From the NCBI RefSeq assembly GCF_901709675.1, contig NC_051105.1:13252604-13316603 (forward strand): DNA of 64,000 bases, in the 5' to 3' direction. The translations under genes and the position numbers were made by a program. This DNA is from Syngnathus acus. Lineage: Eukaryota; Chordata; Actinopteri; Syngnathiformes; Syngnathidae. The notes beneath the pieces were generated by a model that saw only the letters and a program-made list of their open reading frames with translations, had not been told where the DNA came from and did not search any database. Shown here one piece after another: positions 52,090-61,237 of the stretch (its first letter is position 1; each line of letters opens with the position of its first letter).

Positions 52090-53007
52090 CCGTTTTTTTC
52101 CATGTATAATGCGCCCCCATGTATAATACGCACCCTAAAAATGGCATGTCGATGCTGGAAAAAAGCCTGTACCCATGTATAATACGCACCCAAATTTTGA
52201 CTTCTTTTTTTTTTTTTTTTTTAAAGTCCCAATGGTCATCACACACGCGTCTGGGTGTGGTGAAATTTGTCCTCTGCATTTGACCCATCCCCATGTGATT
52301 TTGATCCATCCCCTGGGGGAGAGGGGAGCAGTGAGCAGCAGCGGCGCCGCGCTCGGGAATCATTTGGTGATCTAACCCCCCAATTCCAACCCTTAATGCT
52401 GAGTGCCAAGCAGGGAGGCAATGGGTCCCATTTTTATAGTCTTTGGTATGACCCGTACGTAAAATTATTTCAGAAAAAAGATCATCTTTGGGAACAACCG
52501 GATGTTATTCTGCCGGTCAGTATCACTGCGCATGCAGTAGCAAACTCGATAGCGAAGAAATATGTGAGACTCTCAACGGGATCACCAATATTTGAGTGAT
52601 GTTCCAGTTATTTATCACAATTATTTATTATTATAATAATAATATATATAATATATATAATAATTATTTATTTATTATTCACAATTGTCATGGTGATCTT
52701 TCTGGTGATTTCTTAACTAGGCTGGATGTATTTTTTTTGTTGCCGTTGATTTCTCCGACTGCCCAGAAAGGCACCACCGCGATCAGTTAGGTTAAAATGA
52801 AAAGAGAGGAAAGTGACGTTGTGAAGAACCATCCGTGACAAGATTTTCTTCAAAAATTGTTGTACCATGATTTTCTTCACAAAAAAAAAAAAAAGAAAAA
52901 AAAAAAAAAAAGAAATTTAAAAAAATTGTACCCATGTATAATGCGCACCCCAGATTTTAGGACAATAAATTAGTTAAATTTTGCGCATTATACATGGCAA
53001 AAAACGG
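52090..53007. mobile_element. MITE family M1, copy C (carries SINE)
   Basis: Left CCGTTTTTTTCCATGTATAA, right CATTATACATGGCAAAAAAC then GG, TA on both sides (52088-52089, 53008-53009). Same internal order as copy A: subterminal repeats, T run, SINE body (52222-52453), a shared stretch with ATTTCAGAAAAAAGATCATC and TCTGCCGGTCAGTATCACTG, and an A-rich run. Confidence 0.9.
52222..52453 (-). mobile_element. SINE S1 body inside MITE copy C
   Basis: Same truncation at the head side and same location relative to MITE landmarks as in copy A (2744-2981), with a few substitutions. Confidence 0.8.
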
Positions 53008-53314
53008 TAATTTTAGAACAGTCCTGCGGGCGACTCATGCGGTTCTCACGGGCGACCTGGTGCCCGCGGGCACCGTGTTGGTGACCGCTGCTATAGACAC
53101 AAATGCCCCCGAACAATTTTTCAATGGACATAGTCTGCCCTTTAGCGGTAAAAATGCGAACTTCAAGGCTACGGATGACATTCACAAGATAGGTTTCAAA
53201 CTCGGGTTATAGTTTCAATGTTGAAGTTGAAACTAGGCTTGCAGTTTGCGAATGCCGTATACGATGGCTGCTGTAAAAATTTGCTCTAACGATTGAAGTA
53301 AAAAAATTTAAAAA

Positions 53315-53432
53315 GCTTACAGCAACCGGTATTCCCAGGCAGTCTCCCATCCAATTACTGACCAGGCCCGACCCTGCTTAGCTTCCGAGATCGGACGAGG
53401 TTGGGCGTTCTCAGGGTAGCATGGCCGTAAGC
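53315..53432 (-). rRNA. 5S rRNA gene copy 2
   Basis: About 118 nt on the - strand with GCTTACGGCCATGCTACCC, CGCCCAACCTCGTCCGATC, GGAAGCTAAGCAGGGTCGGG and ATTGGATGGGAGACTGCC. The A/C-box region is preserved; substitutions such as CCCAACC for CCCGATC suggest a pseudogene or minor variant. Confidence 0.75.
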
Positions 53433-53553
53433 CATATATGGCCTCAAAAGTTTCCATTTTATAGACACAATCGCCCCTGAAACCCCATGTCAAGCAGCGA
53501 CGCTACTTGATGGCTGTTGTAAGTTTCCTTTCACGACTAACGCGGGGAAAAAA

Positions 53554-53665
53554 AGGCTTTCAGCACCTGGTATTCCCTGACGGTCTCCCATCCCTGTCAC
53601 AACCAGGTCCGAAACGGGCTTTCTTCCAAGATCAGACAACACGACTTTTGGTGTTTCATGGAAAC
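53554..53665 (-). pseudogene. 5S rRNA copy 3, strongly degraded
   Basis: On + it reads GCTTTCAGCACCTGGTATTC and ACGGTCTCCCATCCC, then diverges (GGTCCGAAACGGGCTTTC, AAGATCAGACAACACGAC). Only the 3' half of 5S is clear. Confidence 0.65.
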
Positions 53666-54508
53666 ATGTCTATCAAGAAAAGTCATCGACAACTTTTTAT
53701 GTACCGTGTTTTTCCATGCAAAATGCGCCCCCGTGCATAATACGCACCCTAAAAATGGCATGTTGATGCTGGAAAAGAGCCTGTACCCATGTATAAATAC
53801 GCACCCAAATTTTGACTCTTCCTTAAGTCCGTAAACATAAAATTATTTCAGAAAAAAGATCATCTTTGGGAACAACCGGATGTTATTCTGCCGGTCAGTA
53901 TCACTGCGCATGCGCTAGCAAACTCGATAGCGAAGAAATGTTTCGGATTTGTGTAGGGTACATTGTGACAGCAAACGAGCAGGTGATCGAGCAAGCGTCT
54001 GATACGAGAGCATTGTGTTCGTATGGAGCGTGTTTGAAGTGAACAGAAGAGAAGAAAGGAACAAGGCAAAGTGTTGTGAAATAAAATATTACCTGTAATA
54101 CGCATTTTGTTATTTGCTGATTGAAACTGCTAATTAAACTGTGAATTGAAACTAATAGGTAGAGAACTGAACTCTCGCTCTTTATATCGCTGACGTGTCT
54201 TGCGCATCCGTTCTGCGCATACTGTCATGGCGGCCTCCGTATGATATCCGGTCTGCGATGGAGATTAAAAAACAAACAATATTTGACAATAACACACCAT
54301 CAAGGATTGCACCATCGCATCAAACGATGTGTCGTCAATTATGAATTTTACTGACTAAGTGTGTTGGGCAGGATGGCTGAATGCGATGCGCGATTGACAA
54401 CAAACAAGAAGAAAGGTGTGATTTCAAGTTTTATTTCGAGGGAAATTTTCTTCAAAAATTGTTGTACCCATGCATAATGCGCACCCCAGATTTTAGGACA
54501 ATAAATTA

Positions 54509-55503
54509 CCGTTTTTTTTCGTGTATAATGCGCCCCCATGTATAATACGCACCCTAAAAATGGCATGTTGATGCTGGAAAAAAGCCTGTACCCATGTATA
54601 ATACGCACCCAATTTTCTTTTTTTTTTTTTTTTTTTAAATTTTTTTTTTTTTTTTTTTTAAGTCCCAATGATCGTCACACACGCAGGGAGGCAATGGGTC
54701 CCATTTTTATAGTCTTTGGTATGGTCTTAACTAGGCTGGATGTATTTGTTTTTGTTGGCGTTGATTTCTCCGACTGCCCGTAAAGGCACCACCGCGATCA
54801 GATGAAAAGAGAGGAAAGTGACGTGCGGACATGTGAAAAAGGCGGCTCTGTATGGGAGAGACGTTGAAGAGGAATAAAAACACCCTTGGAAACCAAAACT
54901 TGCCCCTCGTCGTGACTCGGAGCCGCAACAAATGTTTCGGATTTGTGTAGGGTACATTGTGACAGCAAACGAGCAGGTGATCGAGCAAGCGTCTGATACG
55001 AGAGCATTGCGTTCGTCTGGAGCGTGTTTGAAGTGAACAGCAGAGACGAAAGGAACAAGGCAAAGTGTTGTGAAATAAAATATTACCTGTAATACGCATT
55101 TTGTTATTTGCTGATTGTATTAAACTATCACATTCATTGTCAGTCAACTATTATCCCTTCTTTGACGAAATGACCAGAGCACAGTACAAACACACTATTG
55201 TTCTTGTAACGTGTTTTGTATTTAAGTCCTGTCTGCCCCTCGCTCACCGTCGGATCATTGCATGTGTTACTGTCATGATGTCTGTTTGGTGTCTGTTCCT
55301 GTCTTTGGTAATGTCACCCTGTCTTTTTGTTCCACGTCTTTGTCGGTCAGTCCTGTTGTTGGTTTTGTTGTACCATGATTTTCTTAAAAAAAAAATTTAA
55401 AAAAAAAAATAATTTAAAAAATTTGTACCCATGTATAATGCGCACCCCAGATTTTAGGACAATAAATTAGTTAAATTTTGCGTATTATACACGGAAAAAA
55501 CGG
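54509..55503. mobile_element. MITE family M1, copy E, nested in copy D
   Basis: Left CCGTTTTTTTTCGTGTATAA, right GCGTATTATACACGGAAAAA then ACGG. The TA at 54507-54508 is duplicated at 55504-55505. It carries a 65-bp SINE remnant (54658-54722) and an LTR-like piece (about 55150-55370). Confidence 0.9.
55150..55370 (+). mobile_element. LTR-like fragment inside MITE copy E
   Basis: TTTTGTATTTAAGTCCTGTC (TATA-like, near 55210) followed by repeated TGTCTGTT and CTGTCTTT motifs and GTCGGTCAGTCCTGTTG. It resembles the L-B LTR promoter side; termini not seen. Confidence 0.45.
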
Positions 55504-55542
55504 TAGTTAAATTTTGCGCATTATGCATGGTAAATCACGGTA

Positions 55543-55900
55543 GTAGCACAAATTTGCTGTCGCGACGTGCTGTTTTCTCTATTAAAGTAAATGTCATGAA
55601 AAGGGGAAAAACACGACATGGGAGGGCAAAGTGTTGTGTTGGGTTCTTTTAAAAAATAAAGACTACTAATTTGACTTCACAAGGAGCCAGCCTCTTTATT
55701 CAATGGACATAGTCTGCGGTAAACAATGTAAACTACAAAGCTTATGGCTGACGCCACACTATACGTAGGTTTCAAACTTGGGTTCGAGTTTCAAAATCGG
55801 AGTTGAAACTAGGCTTGCAGTTCGGAAACTGCCATCACAGCTGTTGTAACAATTTGTTTTAACGATCGAAGTGCAAAAATAATTCTATTTGTAAAAAAAA
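55543..55900 (-). repeat. 5S rDNA spacer block
   Basis: Same landmarks as 48010-48347 (GTAAATGTCATGAAAAGGGG, GAGTTGAAACTAGGCTTGCAG), more diverged. Confidence 0.7.
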
Positions 55901-55997
55901 GCTAACAGCACCTGGTATTCCCAGGCAGTCTCCCATCCAGGCCCGACCCTGCTTAGCTTCTGAGATCAGGCTTTCTCAGGGTAGTATGGCCGTAAAC
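55901..55997 (-). pseudogene. 5S rRNA copy 4 with internal deletions
   Basis: On + AACAGCACCTGGTATTCCC, AGTCTCCCATCC, then GGCCCGACCCTGCTTAGC, TCTGAGATCAGG and CTCAGGGTAGTATGGCCGTA. About 10 bp (GTACTGACC region) and about 12 bp (CGAGATCGGGCG region) are missing. Confidence 0.8.
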
Positions 55998-56244
55998 CGT
56001 GATTAGTTTCTTAATTTAACATTCTGTAGACACAATCGCCCCTGAAAACCCATGCCAAGTGGCGACGGTACTTGATGGCAGTTGTAAAATTTTCCGTTCG
56101 CAATTGACGTGCAAAAAAAATCATGGCATTGTCAGTTGATTGTGAGGTACACCTTAAAAAAAAATGTAGATTTCCATGGAAAAAGGTTTGAGTTTTGGTG
56201 TTCAGAAGACCCTATGTAAGACCTTTATGTAACATTTATCATTT

Positions 56245-56325
56245 ACACTGAAGGATGGAATGTGTGGGACTCAAACTCGGTTTTCCTGATCACAAGGTTA
56301 ACACCATAACCACAAGAGTAACTGA
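56245..56325 (-). pseudogene. tRNA-like relic (tentative)
   Basis: On the - strand TGTGGTTATGGTGTTAACC (A-box-like) and GAGTTTGAGTCCCACAC (B-box-like) are spaced as in a tRNA. The acceptor stem does not pair convincingly. Confidence 0.3.
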
Positions 56326-56461
56326 GAACTCACTCTACCACGGCAGTTGTCTGTATTGGGCTACTACTCTGGACATACGCGAAATAAATATTCCGTCCGA
56401 AACGACGGCATGATGGCCGAATGGTATCATTATTTCAATTAGATTCATAATGTTTTCTGAA

Positions 56462-56962
56462 TGCTATCCGTAGATTCATTTGATCAGACAAATGAAAGAA
56501 TTTTTATGTTGTTACCTGCTGCTGACAGTTTCGACTGTGCACTCCAGTCTTCCTCAGAGCCGTCATCTGACGTGTTGGTGACGTGTCATTTATTCATTGG
56601 CCGGCTCGGCAGACCTGTTAAAGTCCGCCGAGCCGGCCCGTCCGCCCCCGGTGGTCCATCACAGACCACTGCAGGAGAAACAACCATATCATGGACAGGG
56701 ACGGGAAAAACTCCTAACAACAGAATCCAACAAATTTAACAAATTTAAGCGGTGGATCAAAGAGGCCATTGAAATCAGGAAGCGAGCAAGTAGGACCATC
56801 AACAGGGACGAGGGGGCGTACACCCTAACGCAGACCTGGGATTCCCTTCTGCAAGGACCACCTTGACTGGAAGACTGAAGTGTGCAGTCGAAACTGTCAG
56901 CAGCAGGTAACAACTAAAAAATTCTTTCATTTGTCAGAACAAATGTTTCTACGGATACGAAT
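56462..56962 (+). mobile_element. Penelope-like fragment between inverted repeats
   Basis: Two arms of about 100 bp in inverse orientation (56462-56565 and 56862-56962) share CAAATGAAAGAATTTTT, GTTACCTGCTGCTGACAG and TTTCGACTG. The centre encodes FKRWIKEAIEIRKRASRTIN and RDEGAYTLTQTWDSLLQ (56747-56862), which resembles the conserved end of the endonuclease domain in Penelope-like retroelements. No RT is present. Confidence 0.55.
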
Positions 56963-56999
56963 GGTATCATATCAGGCAATGCGGTTCCGAGACCCACTC

Positions 57000-57399
57000 T
57001 GCCCATCATTTACAAATTAAACAGAGTGATGGCCAATAATTGAACCCGAATTGGTTGAACGAAAGACAAAACCTTTATCCATGCGACCATTGCAGATATG
57101 TTAAATAACACTCGCTTCTTTGTACTTCAGTGTCATTGTAGACTTTTACAGCTCAGATGTTCAACATGCTCTACAAATACAAAGAAAATCCATATTCGAG
57201 CTCAACAGGCTGTGGTCGAAGGGTTAGCGGCTTTCCCTACAAATGATGAGTCCCTCGTTTGTGCCCCGATCATTCCCACCGATGGTGCTTTGCCATTTTC
57301 CTCTGGCTTCGCCATTAAGTTCTATTTTTTATTTTTTTTCTCCATTTTGCCTGTTAATGACGTCATCACAAAAAGCCTATATAAACCCACTGAGCATTT
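57000..57399. other. no recognised feature
   Basis: Between the Penelope-like piece and the motif repeat. A possible tRNA-like relic on the - strand near 57020-57075 (GGGTTCAATTATTGGCC) is too weak to call. Confidence 0.3.
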
Positions 57400-57660
57400 T
57401 CTGATCTAAAAGCGGTCTAACAGACCGCCATATGCTACCTAGACATCTATAACTCGGCTAAAAAAGGACTACAAGTGAAAGTTTCATTGACGTCTTTCCC
57501 GTAGACATCTACGGGATTGACCGCTTTTAGACCGCTATGCGAATAGTCGTCAAAAAGCCGTCAAAAAGCGGCCGAATAGTGGTGCTATAGACGTCTATAA
57601 CACGACTATAAAATATGTGAAAGTTTTTTAGACGTTTATTGCGTGGACGTTCGAATGACG
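57400..57660. repeat. self-similar stem-forming repeat
   Basis: Contains AAAAGCGGTCTAACAGACCGCC (stem AGCGGTCT/AGACCGC), its partner GACCGCTTTTAGACCGCT, and two parallel tracts beginning TAGACATCTATAACTCGGCT (57443) and TAGACGTCTATAACACGACT (57588). No coding potential. Confidence 0.55.
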
Positions 57661-57831
57661 GCTAATAGCTATTAGCGCAATTTGCGCAGTTAGACTGAAC
57701 TGCTGTCGGTCTCTGTCACTGTTAAAGTGTTCAAACACTGTGGCTATATTAACTAATTTCCGTAGTTAAGCTGATGTATTTAATATCTAGTGTTTTTTGT
57801 CATCTGTCTGTAACGTTGTGTTTCTTTAGAT

Positions 57832-58160
57832 CAGTGCTTCTCAATAATTTACTTTGATAACCCCCCTAGGGAGAATCAAACATTTCGCGCCCCCCCCACC
57901 ATGTTATTAACATTAAAGAAAAAACAAAATATAAATAAAAAAAGAAAGATCAACTTACAATAAAGAATAACTATTAATATTGTTTTTTAGTCTGTAACAG
58001 AACAGATTCAATGTGCATCACTTTGCCTGAAATTGGTACACGGGGATGGGTTAAATGCAGAGGACAAATTTCACCGCACCCAGGTGTGTGTGTGAAGATC
58101 ATTGGGACTTTAAATAAACTTTAAATTTAAATTAAAAATAAATTATAATTATTTAAACTA
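57832..58160. mobile_element. hAT left end related to 34390, with SINE insert
   Basis: CAGTGCTTCTCAATAATTTAC, CATTTCGCGCCCCCCCC and ATTAACATTAAAGAAAAAAC match the left 200 bp of the hAT at 34390. It is interrupted by a SINE tail at 58037-58125; no right end found. Confidence 0.7.
58037..58125 (+). mobile_element. SINE S1, 3' end only
   Basis: CGGGGATGGGTTAAATGCAG, AAATTTCACCGCACCCAG, CATTGGGACTTTAAATAAAC in + orientation; heavily 5'-truncated. Confidence 0.75.
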
Positions 58161-59302
58161 ACGTATTTTTCGGACTAAAAGATGCTCCAGAATATACGTC
58201 GCATTAGCCTTAAAATGCACAATAAAGTGAAAAAAAAACATATATAAGTCGCTCCAGAGGACAAGTCGCATTTTAGGGAAAATGTATTCGACAAAATCCA
58301 ACACCAAGAACAGACATGAACGAGCAACAAGCGGCAGCTCTTTGCTTTGACTTGGACATCCACTTTTTCATTGATTTTCATATTACGTATTTTATGTGTC
58401 CTCTCTGCATTCATTGCAGCCTGGTCATCCTGAAAGGGGGATCCTTCCATCTGTGGTCCCTTCTCAAGGTTTCTCATTTTTCCCCTGGTAGTTTTTTTTT
58501 TTTAGTTTTTCCTTGCCCTTCTGGGAGCTTAAGATCAGGGGATGCTTTGAGAATAATTGTCAATTGTTTGTCTATGTGAAGCCCTTTAAGACTGCTTGTG
58601 ATTTAGGGCTATACAAATAAAATTGACTTGACTTGACTTAACAACAGGCTAAACGATACGGTATGCTAACCTGACAAACACAAACGAAGAGCTGAGAGGA
58701 AGAGCTGCCTGATGTAACATTGACAGTTATCCAAATAACTATAACATAAATAACACCTTTATCAAACAATCATTAAATCCAATCATCGTCCTTTATGTTA
58801 ACAATGACAGCGGTTGCACTTTAAATTATTCCACAGGCCCATATAACGATATATAAATTAGATATAAAATAACTATCATATACGCAATATTATTATCAAA
58901 CCATCTGTGTCACTCCAAATAATTAAATCCATCGATCGTCCTTTATGTCAACAATGCCGGGTGCGCGCCGCTGACGGTGGTTGCACTTCAAAATATTCCA
59001 CAGGCCCATATAACGATATATAAATTATATATCAAATAACTATCATATAAGCAATATTATTATCAAACCATTTGTGTCACTCCAAATCATTAAATCCATC
59101 GATCGTCCTTTATGTCAACAATGCCGGGTGCGCGCCGCTGACGGCGGTTGCACTTCAAAATATTCCACAGGCCCATGTAATCATAAACAAGAATTTTATC
59201 AAACAATCTCTATCACTCCAAGTCATTAAATCCTGTGATCGAATCCTTTGTCCTCTATGTAAAACACTGCCGCGTATGCGCCGCAGTTGCAGTTCAGATT
59301 GC
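58161..59302. mobile_element. pogo-like element with LINE tail insert and internal tandem
   Basis: Left end ACGTATTTTTCGGACTAAAA; GTCGCTCCAGAGGACAAGTC subterminal repeats. Resumes after the LINE tail with AACAACAGGCTAAACGATAC, parallel to 4600-4640 of the other copy. Then about three copies of a 166-bp unit (GGCCCATATAACGATATATA at 58837 and 59003, variant at 59170). Confidence 0.7.
58385..58633 (+). mobile_element. L2-like LINE 3' tail
   Basis: GCAGCCTGGTCATCCTGAAA, CATCTGTGGTCCCTTCTCAA, then TTTAGGGCTATACAAATAAA and (TTGAC)n. Different 3' end from the tails at 11121 and 44402, so a different subfamily. Confidence 0.75.
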
Positions 59303-60310
59303 AGTAATCCCTTGCTACATCGCGGTTCATTTATCGCGATTTCATTTATCGTCATTTCTATCCGACCGCACAACCGCAGCGCGCCGGACGCATTATTGTG
59401 ACAGCCCCGTTGCTGACACTTAAAAAATATTGCAAAAGTCCGGATGTACTTTCCAAAATTTTAATGGACCTCTGTGCGCAGGAGCTTATTTTTCATCATT
59501 TCGGTCCGATTGCGCAAAAGCAGCACGCTGGACGCATTATTGTAACAGCGCCGTCGCTGACACAAATAGAATAAATACCAAATCTGCAGCTGACCTCTTG
59601 GCTGGAAAAGGTGATTTTTCGTCATTTCTGCCCGACCGCGCAACTGCAGCGTGACGGACACATTATTGTGACAGCGCCGTCGCTGAAATTTAGCAAATAT
59701 TCCAAAAATCCGAATGTACTTTCCAAAATTTTAGTGAGCCTCCGTGCGCAGGAGGCTTATTTTTTGTTATTTCGGTCCGATCGCGCAAATGCAGCACGCC
59801 GGACGCATTAGTGTAACGACGCCGTCGCTGACACAAATAGAAAATATTCCTAAATTGGAGCTGACATCCCGGCTGGAGAGGCTGATTTTTTGTCATTTCC
59901 GTCCGACCGCGCAACCGCAGCGCGCCGGACGCATTATTGTGACAGCGCCGTCGCTGAAACTTAGCAAATATTCCAAAGTTTGCGTGAAATTTCGGTGCAC
60001 AGCGGGCTGATTTTTTGTCATCTAGTCCGACCGCAGCCCGCCAGACACAATACTGTGACAACGCCGTCGCTGAAACTTAGCAAATATTGTAAAAGTCCGG
60101 ATGTACTTTCCAAAATTTTAATGGACCTCTGTGCGCAGGAGGCTTATTTTTTGTTATTTCGGTCCGATCGCGCAACCACAGCGGGCCGGACGCATTATTG
60201 TGACAGCGCCGTCACTGAAACTTAGAAGATATTCCAAAATTTGAGTGGAATTCGGTGCGCAGGAGGCTGATTTTTTGTCATCTAGTCCGACCGCGCAATC
60301 GCAGCGAGTC
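59303..60310. repeat. about 130-bp tandem array, eight copies, after a Tigger-like end
   Basis: Starts CAGTAATCCCTTGCTACATC, a Tigger-like terminus as at 18838 and 25248. Units follow with the marker CGACCGCGCAACCGCAGCG (or variants) at about 59365, 59503, 59633, 59776, 59906, 60026, 60164 and 60288, spacing 120-143 bp. Each continues GACGCATTATTGTGACAGCG and a CAAATATTCCAAAA-type stretch. Short frames across it are repeat artefacts. Confidence 0.85.
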
Positions 60311-60540
60311 GGGCGCGGGGTATAAGACCCAAGGCGGGAGAAGACAGGGGGGCTTCTTTTTTTGGCTAGAGAGAGACACTTCAATTCTGACATCGGTTGA
60401 ATAAAATCTTTCCCCAATCAGCCGTGTGTCACTGAAGTTTTCCTTCCCTGAGCCAGCCACCTATCCACCGTTTGATCTTGGAGACCAGCAGAACATCGAA
60501 AAGAATTCACCACATTTTTGGCGTCACGAACAGTTCTCTT
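60311..60540 (+). promoter_or_regulatory. LTR-like promoter, poly(A) signal and primer-binding-like site
   Basis: TATAAG at 60321, AATAAA at 60400, then about 115 bp ending ACCACA, then TTTTTGGCGTCACGAACAG (60516-60534). The order TATA, AATAAA, U5-like, TGGCG...GAACAG matches an LTR R-U5 followed by a tRNA primer-binding site. The U3 start is not identified; the tandem array lies directly upstream. Confidence 0.5.
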
Positions 60541-60607
60541 GTTCCCCGGGGAGCCCTCGTCCACCTGGGTGTGAGCATCGAGCGTCCAGCCGGCTGGCTG
60601 AGTTAAA

Positions 60608-60926
60608 GTTAAGTTAAAGTTAAAGTCCCAATGATCGTCACTCACACACCTGGGTGTGGTGAAATTTGTCCTCTGCATTTAACCCATCCCCGTGTGATTT
60701 TAATCCATCCCCTGGGGGAGAGGGGAGCAATGAGCAGCAGCGGTGCCGCGCTCGGGAATCAGTTGGTGATCTAACCCCCCAATTCCAACCCTTAATGCTG
60801 AGTGCCAAGCAGGGAGGCAATGGGTCCCATTTTTATAGTCTTTGGTATGACCCGGCCGGGGTTTGAACCCACAACCTTCCAGTCTCAGGGCGGACACTCT
60901 ACCACTAGGCCACTGAGCTGGTTAGG
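60608..60926 (-). mobile_element. tRNA-derived SINE (family S1), full length
   Basis: On the - strand: head with TGGCCTAGTGGTAGAGTGTC (A box) and GGGTTCAAACCCC (B box), spaced as in a tRNA; body with GGGACCCATTGCCTCCCTGC and GTGACGATCATTGGGAC; 3' tail of ACTTTAA repeats at 60608-60630. Reference copy for the truncated ones at 2744, 52222, 54658 and 58037. Confidence 0.9.
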
Positions 60927-61055
60927 CTTGCAGTTTCCGAATGCCATACGTGATGGGTGTTGTAAAAATTTGCTTTAATGATTGAAGTGCAAAAAAAAAA
61001 AAAGCTCACATCACCTAGTATTCCCAGGCAGTCTCCCATTCATGTACTGTACTGA
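60927..61055 (-). pseudogene. 5S rDNA spacer end and partial 5S copy 5
   Basis: Spacer landmark AGGCTTGCAGTTTCCGAATG (60927) followed by an A run and AGCTCACATCACCTAGTATTC, CCAGGCAGTCTCCCATTC (61003-61045), the 3' third of a 5S gene. The rest is lost. Confidence 0.75.
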
Positions 61056-61237
61056 TAGCAGGAACTGTCGTAAAAAGAGACAGTTGACGGCCTGCCAAAA
61101 AGTGTACCACCAGAGCATTGAAGGACATAAAAAGAGAACATACTTAGAACGATTACGTGTGAAATGTCTTTGTTACATCTAACAACAATACATCGTACCG
61201 GGAGTTATCGAACGCACGAGGAGGACATATTAAAACG

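Larger units (their letters stand above)
48501..53090. mobile_element. hAT transposon inserted in 5S spacer, carrying other elements
   Basis: Left end CAGGGGTCACCAACC, right end TGTTGGTGACCGCTG, with a perfect 8-bp duplication CTATAGAC (48493-48500 and 53091-53098). The interior GAGAGCTACTTCCTGGGTAC and AAGGGCTACCAGTTTGACAC (51218-51270) matches a common fish hAT MITE. Inside are a piggyBac (48524-51212), a Tigger-like MITE (51376-52042) and MITE copy C (52090-53007). Removing it rejoins the 5S spacer. Confidence 0.85.
53704..55540. mobile_element. MITE family M1, copy D, interrupted by copy E
   Basis: Left CCGTGTTTTTCCATGC after TA (53702-53703). The body resembles copy B in reverse orientation, including CATCCGTTCTGCGCATACTG. 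It is split at 54507 by copy E and resumes at 55506 (GTTAAATTTTGCGCATTATG) to CACGG at 55540, followed by TA. Confidence 0.87.

Noticed and set aside
56245-57075. Two functional tRNA genes on the - strand
   Set aside because: A-box and B-box-like strings are present, but acceptor and D stems do not pair; at best relics, and only one is listed with low confidence.
59072-60225. Numerous 60-120 codon frames on both strands
   Set aside because: All fall in the 166-bp and 130-bp tandem repeats and repeat the same peptide in several phases.
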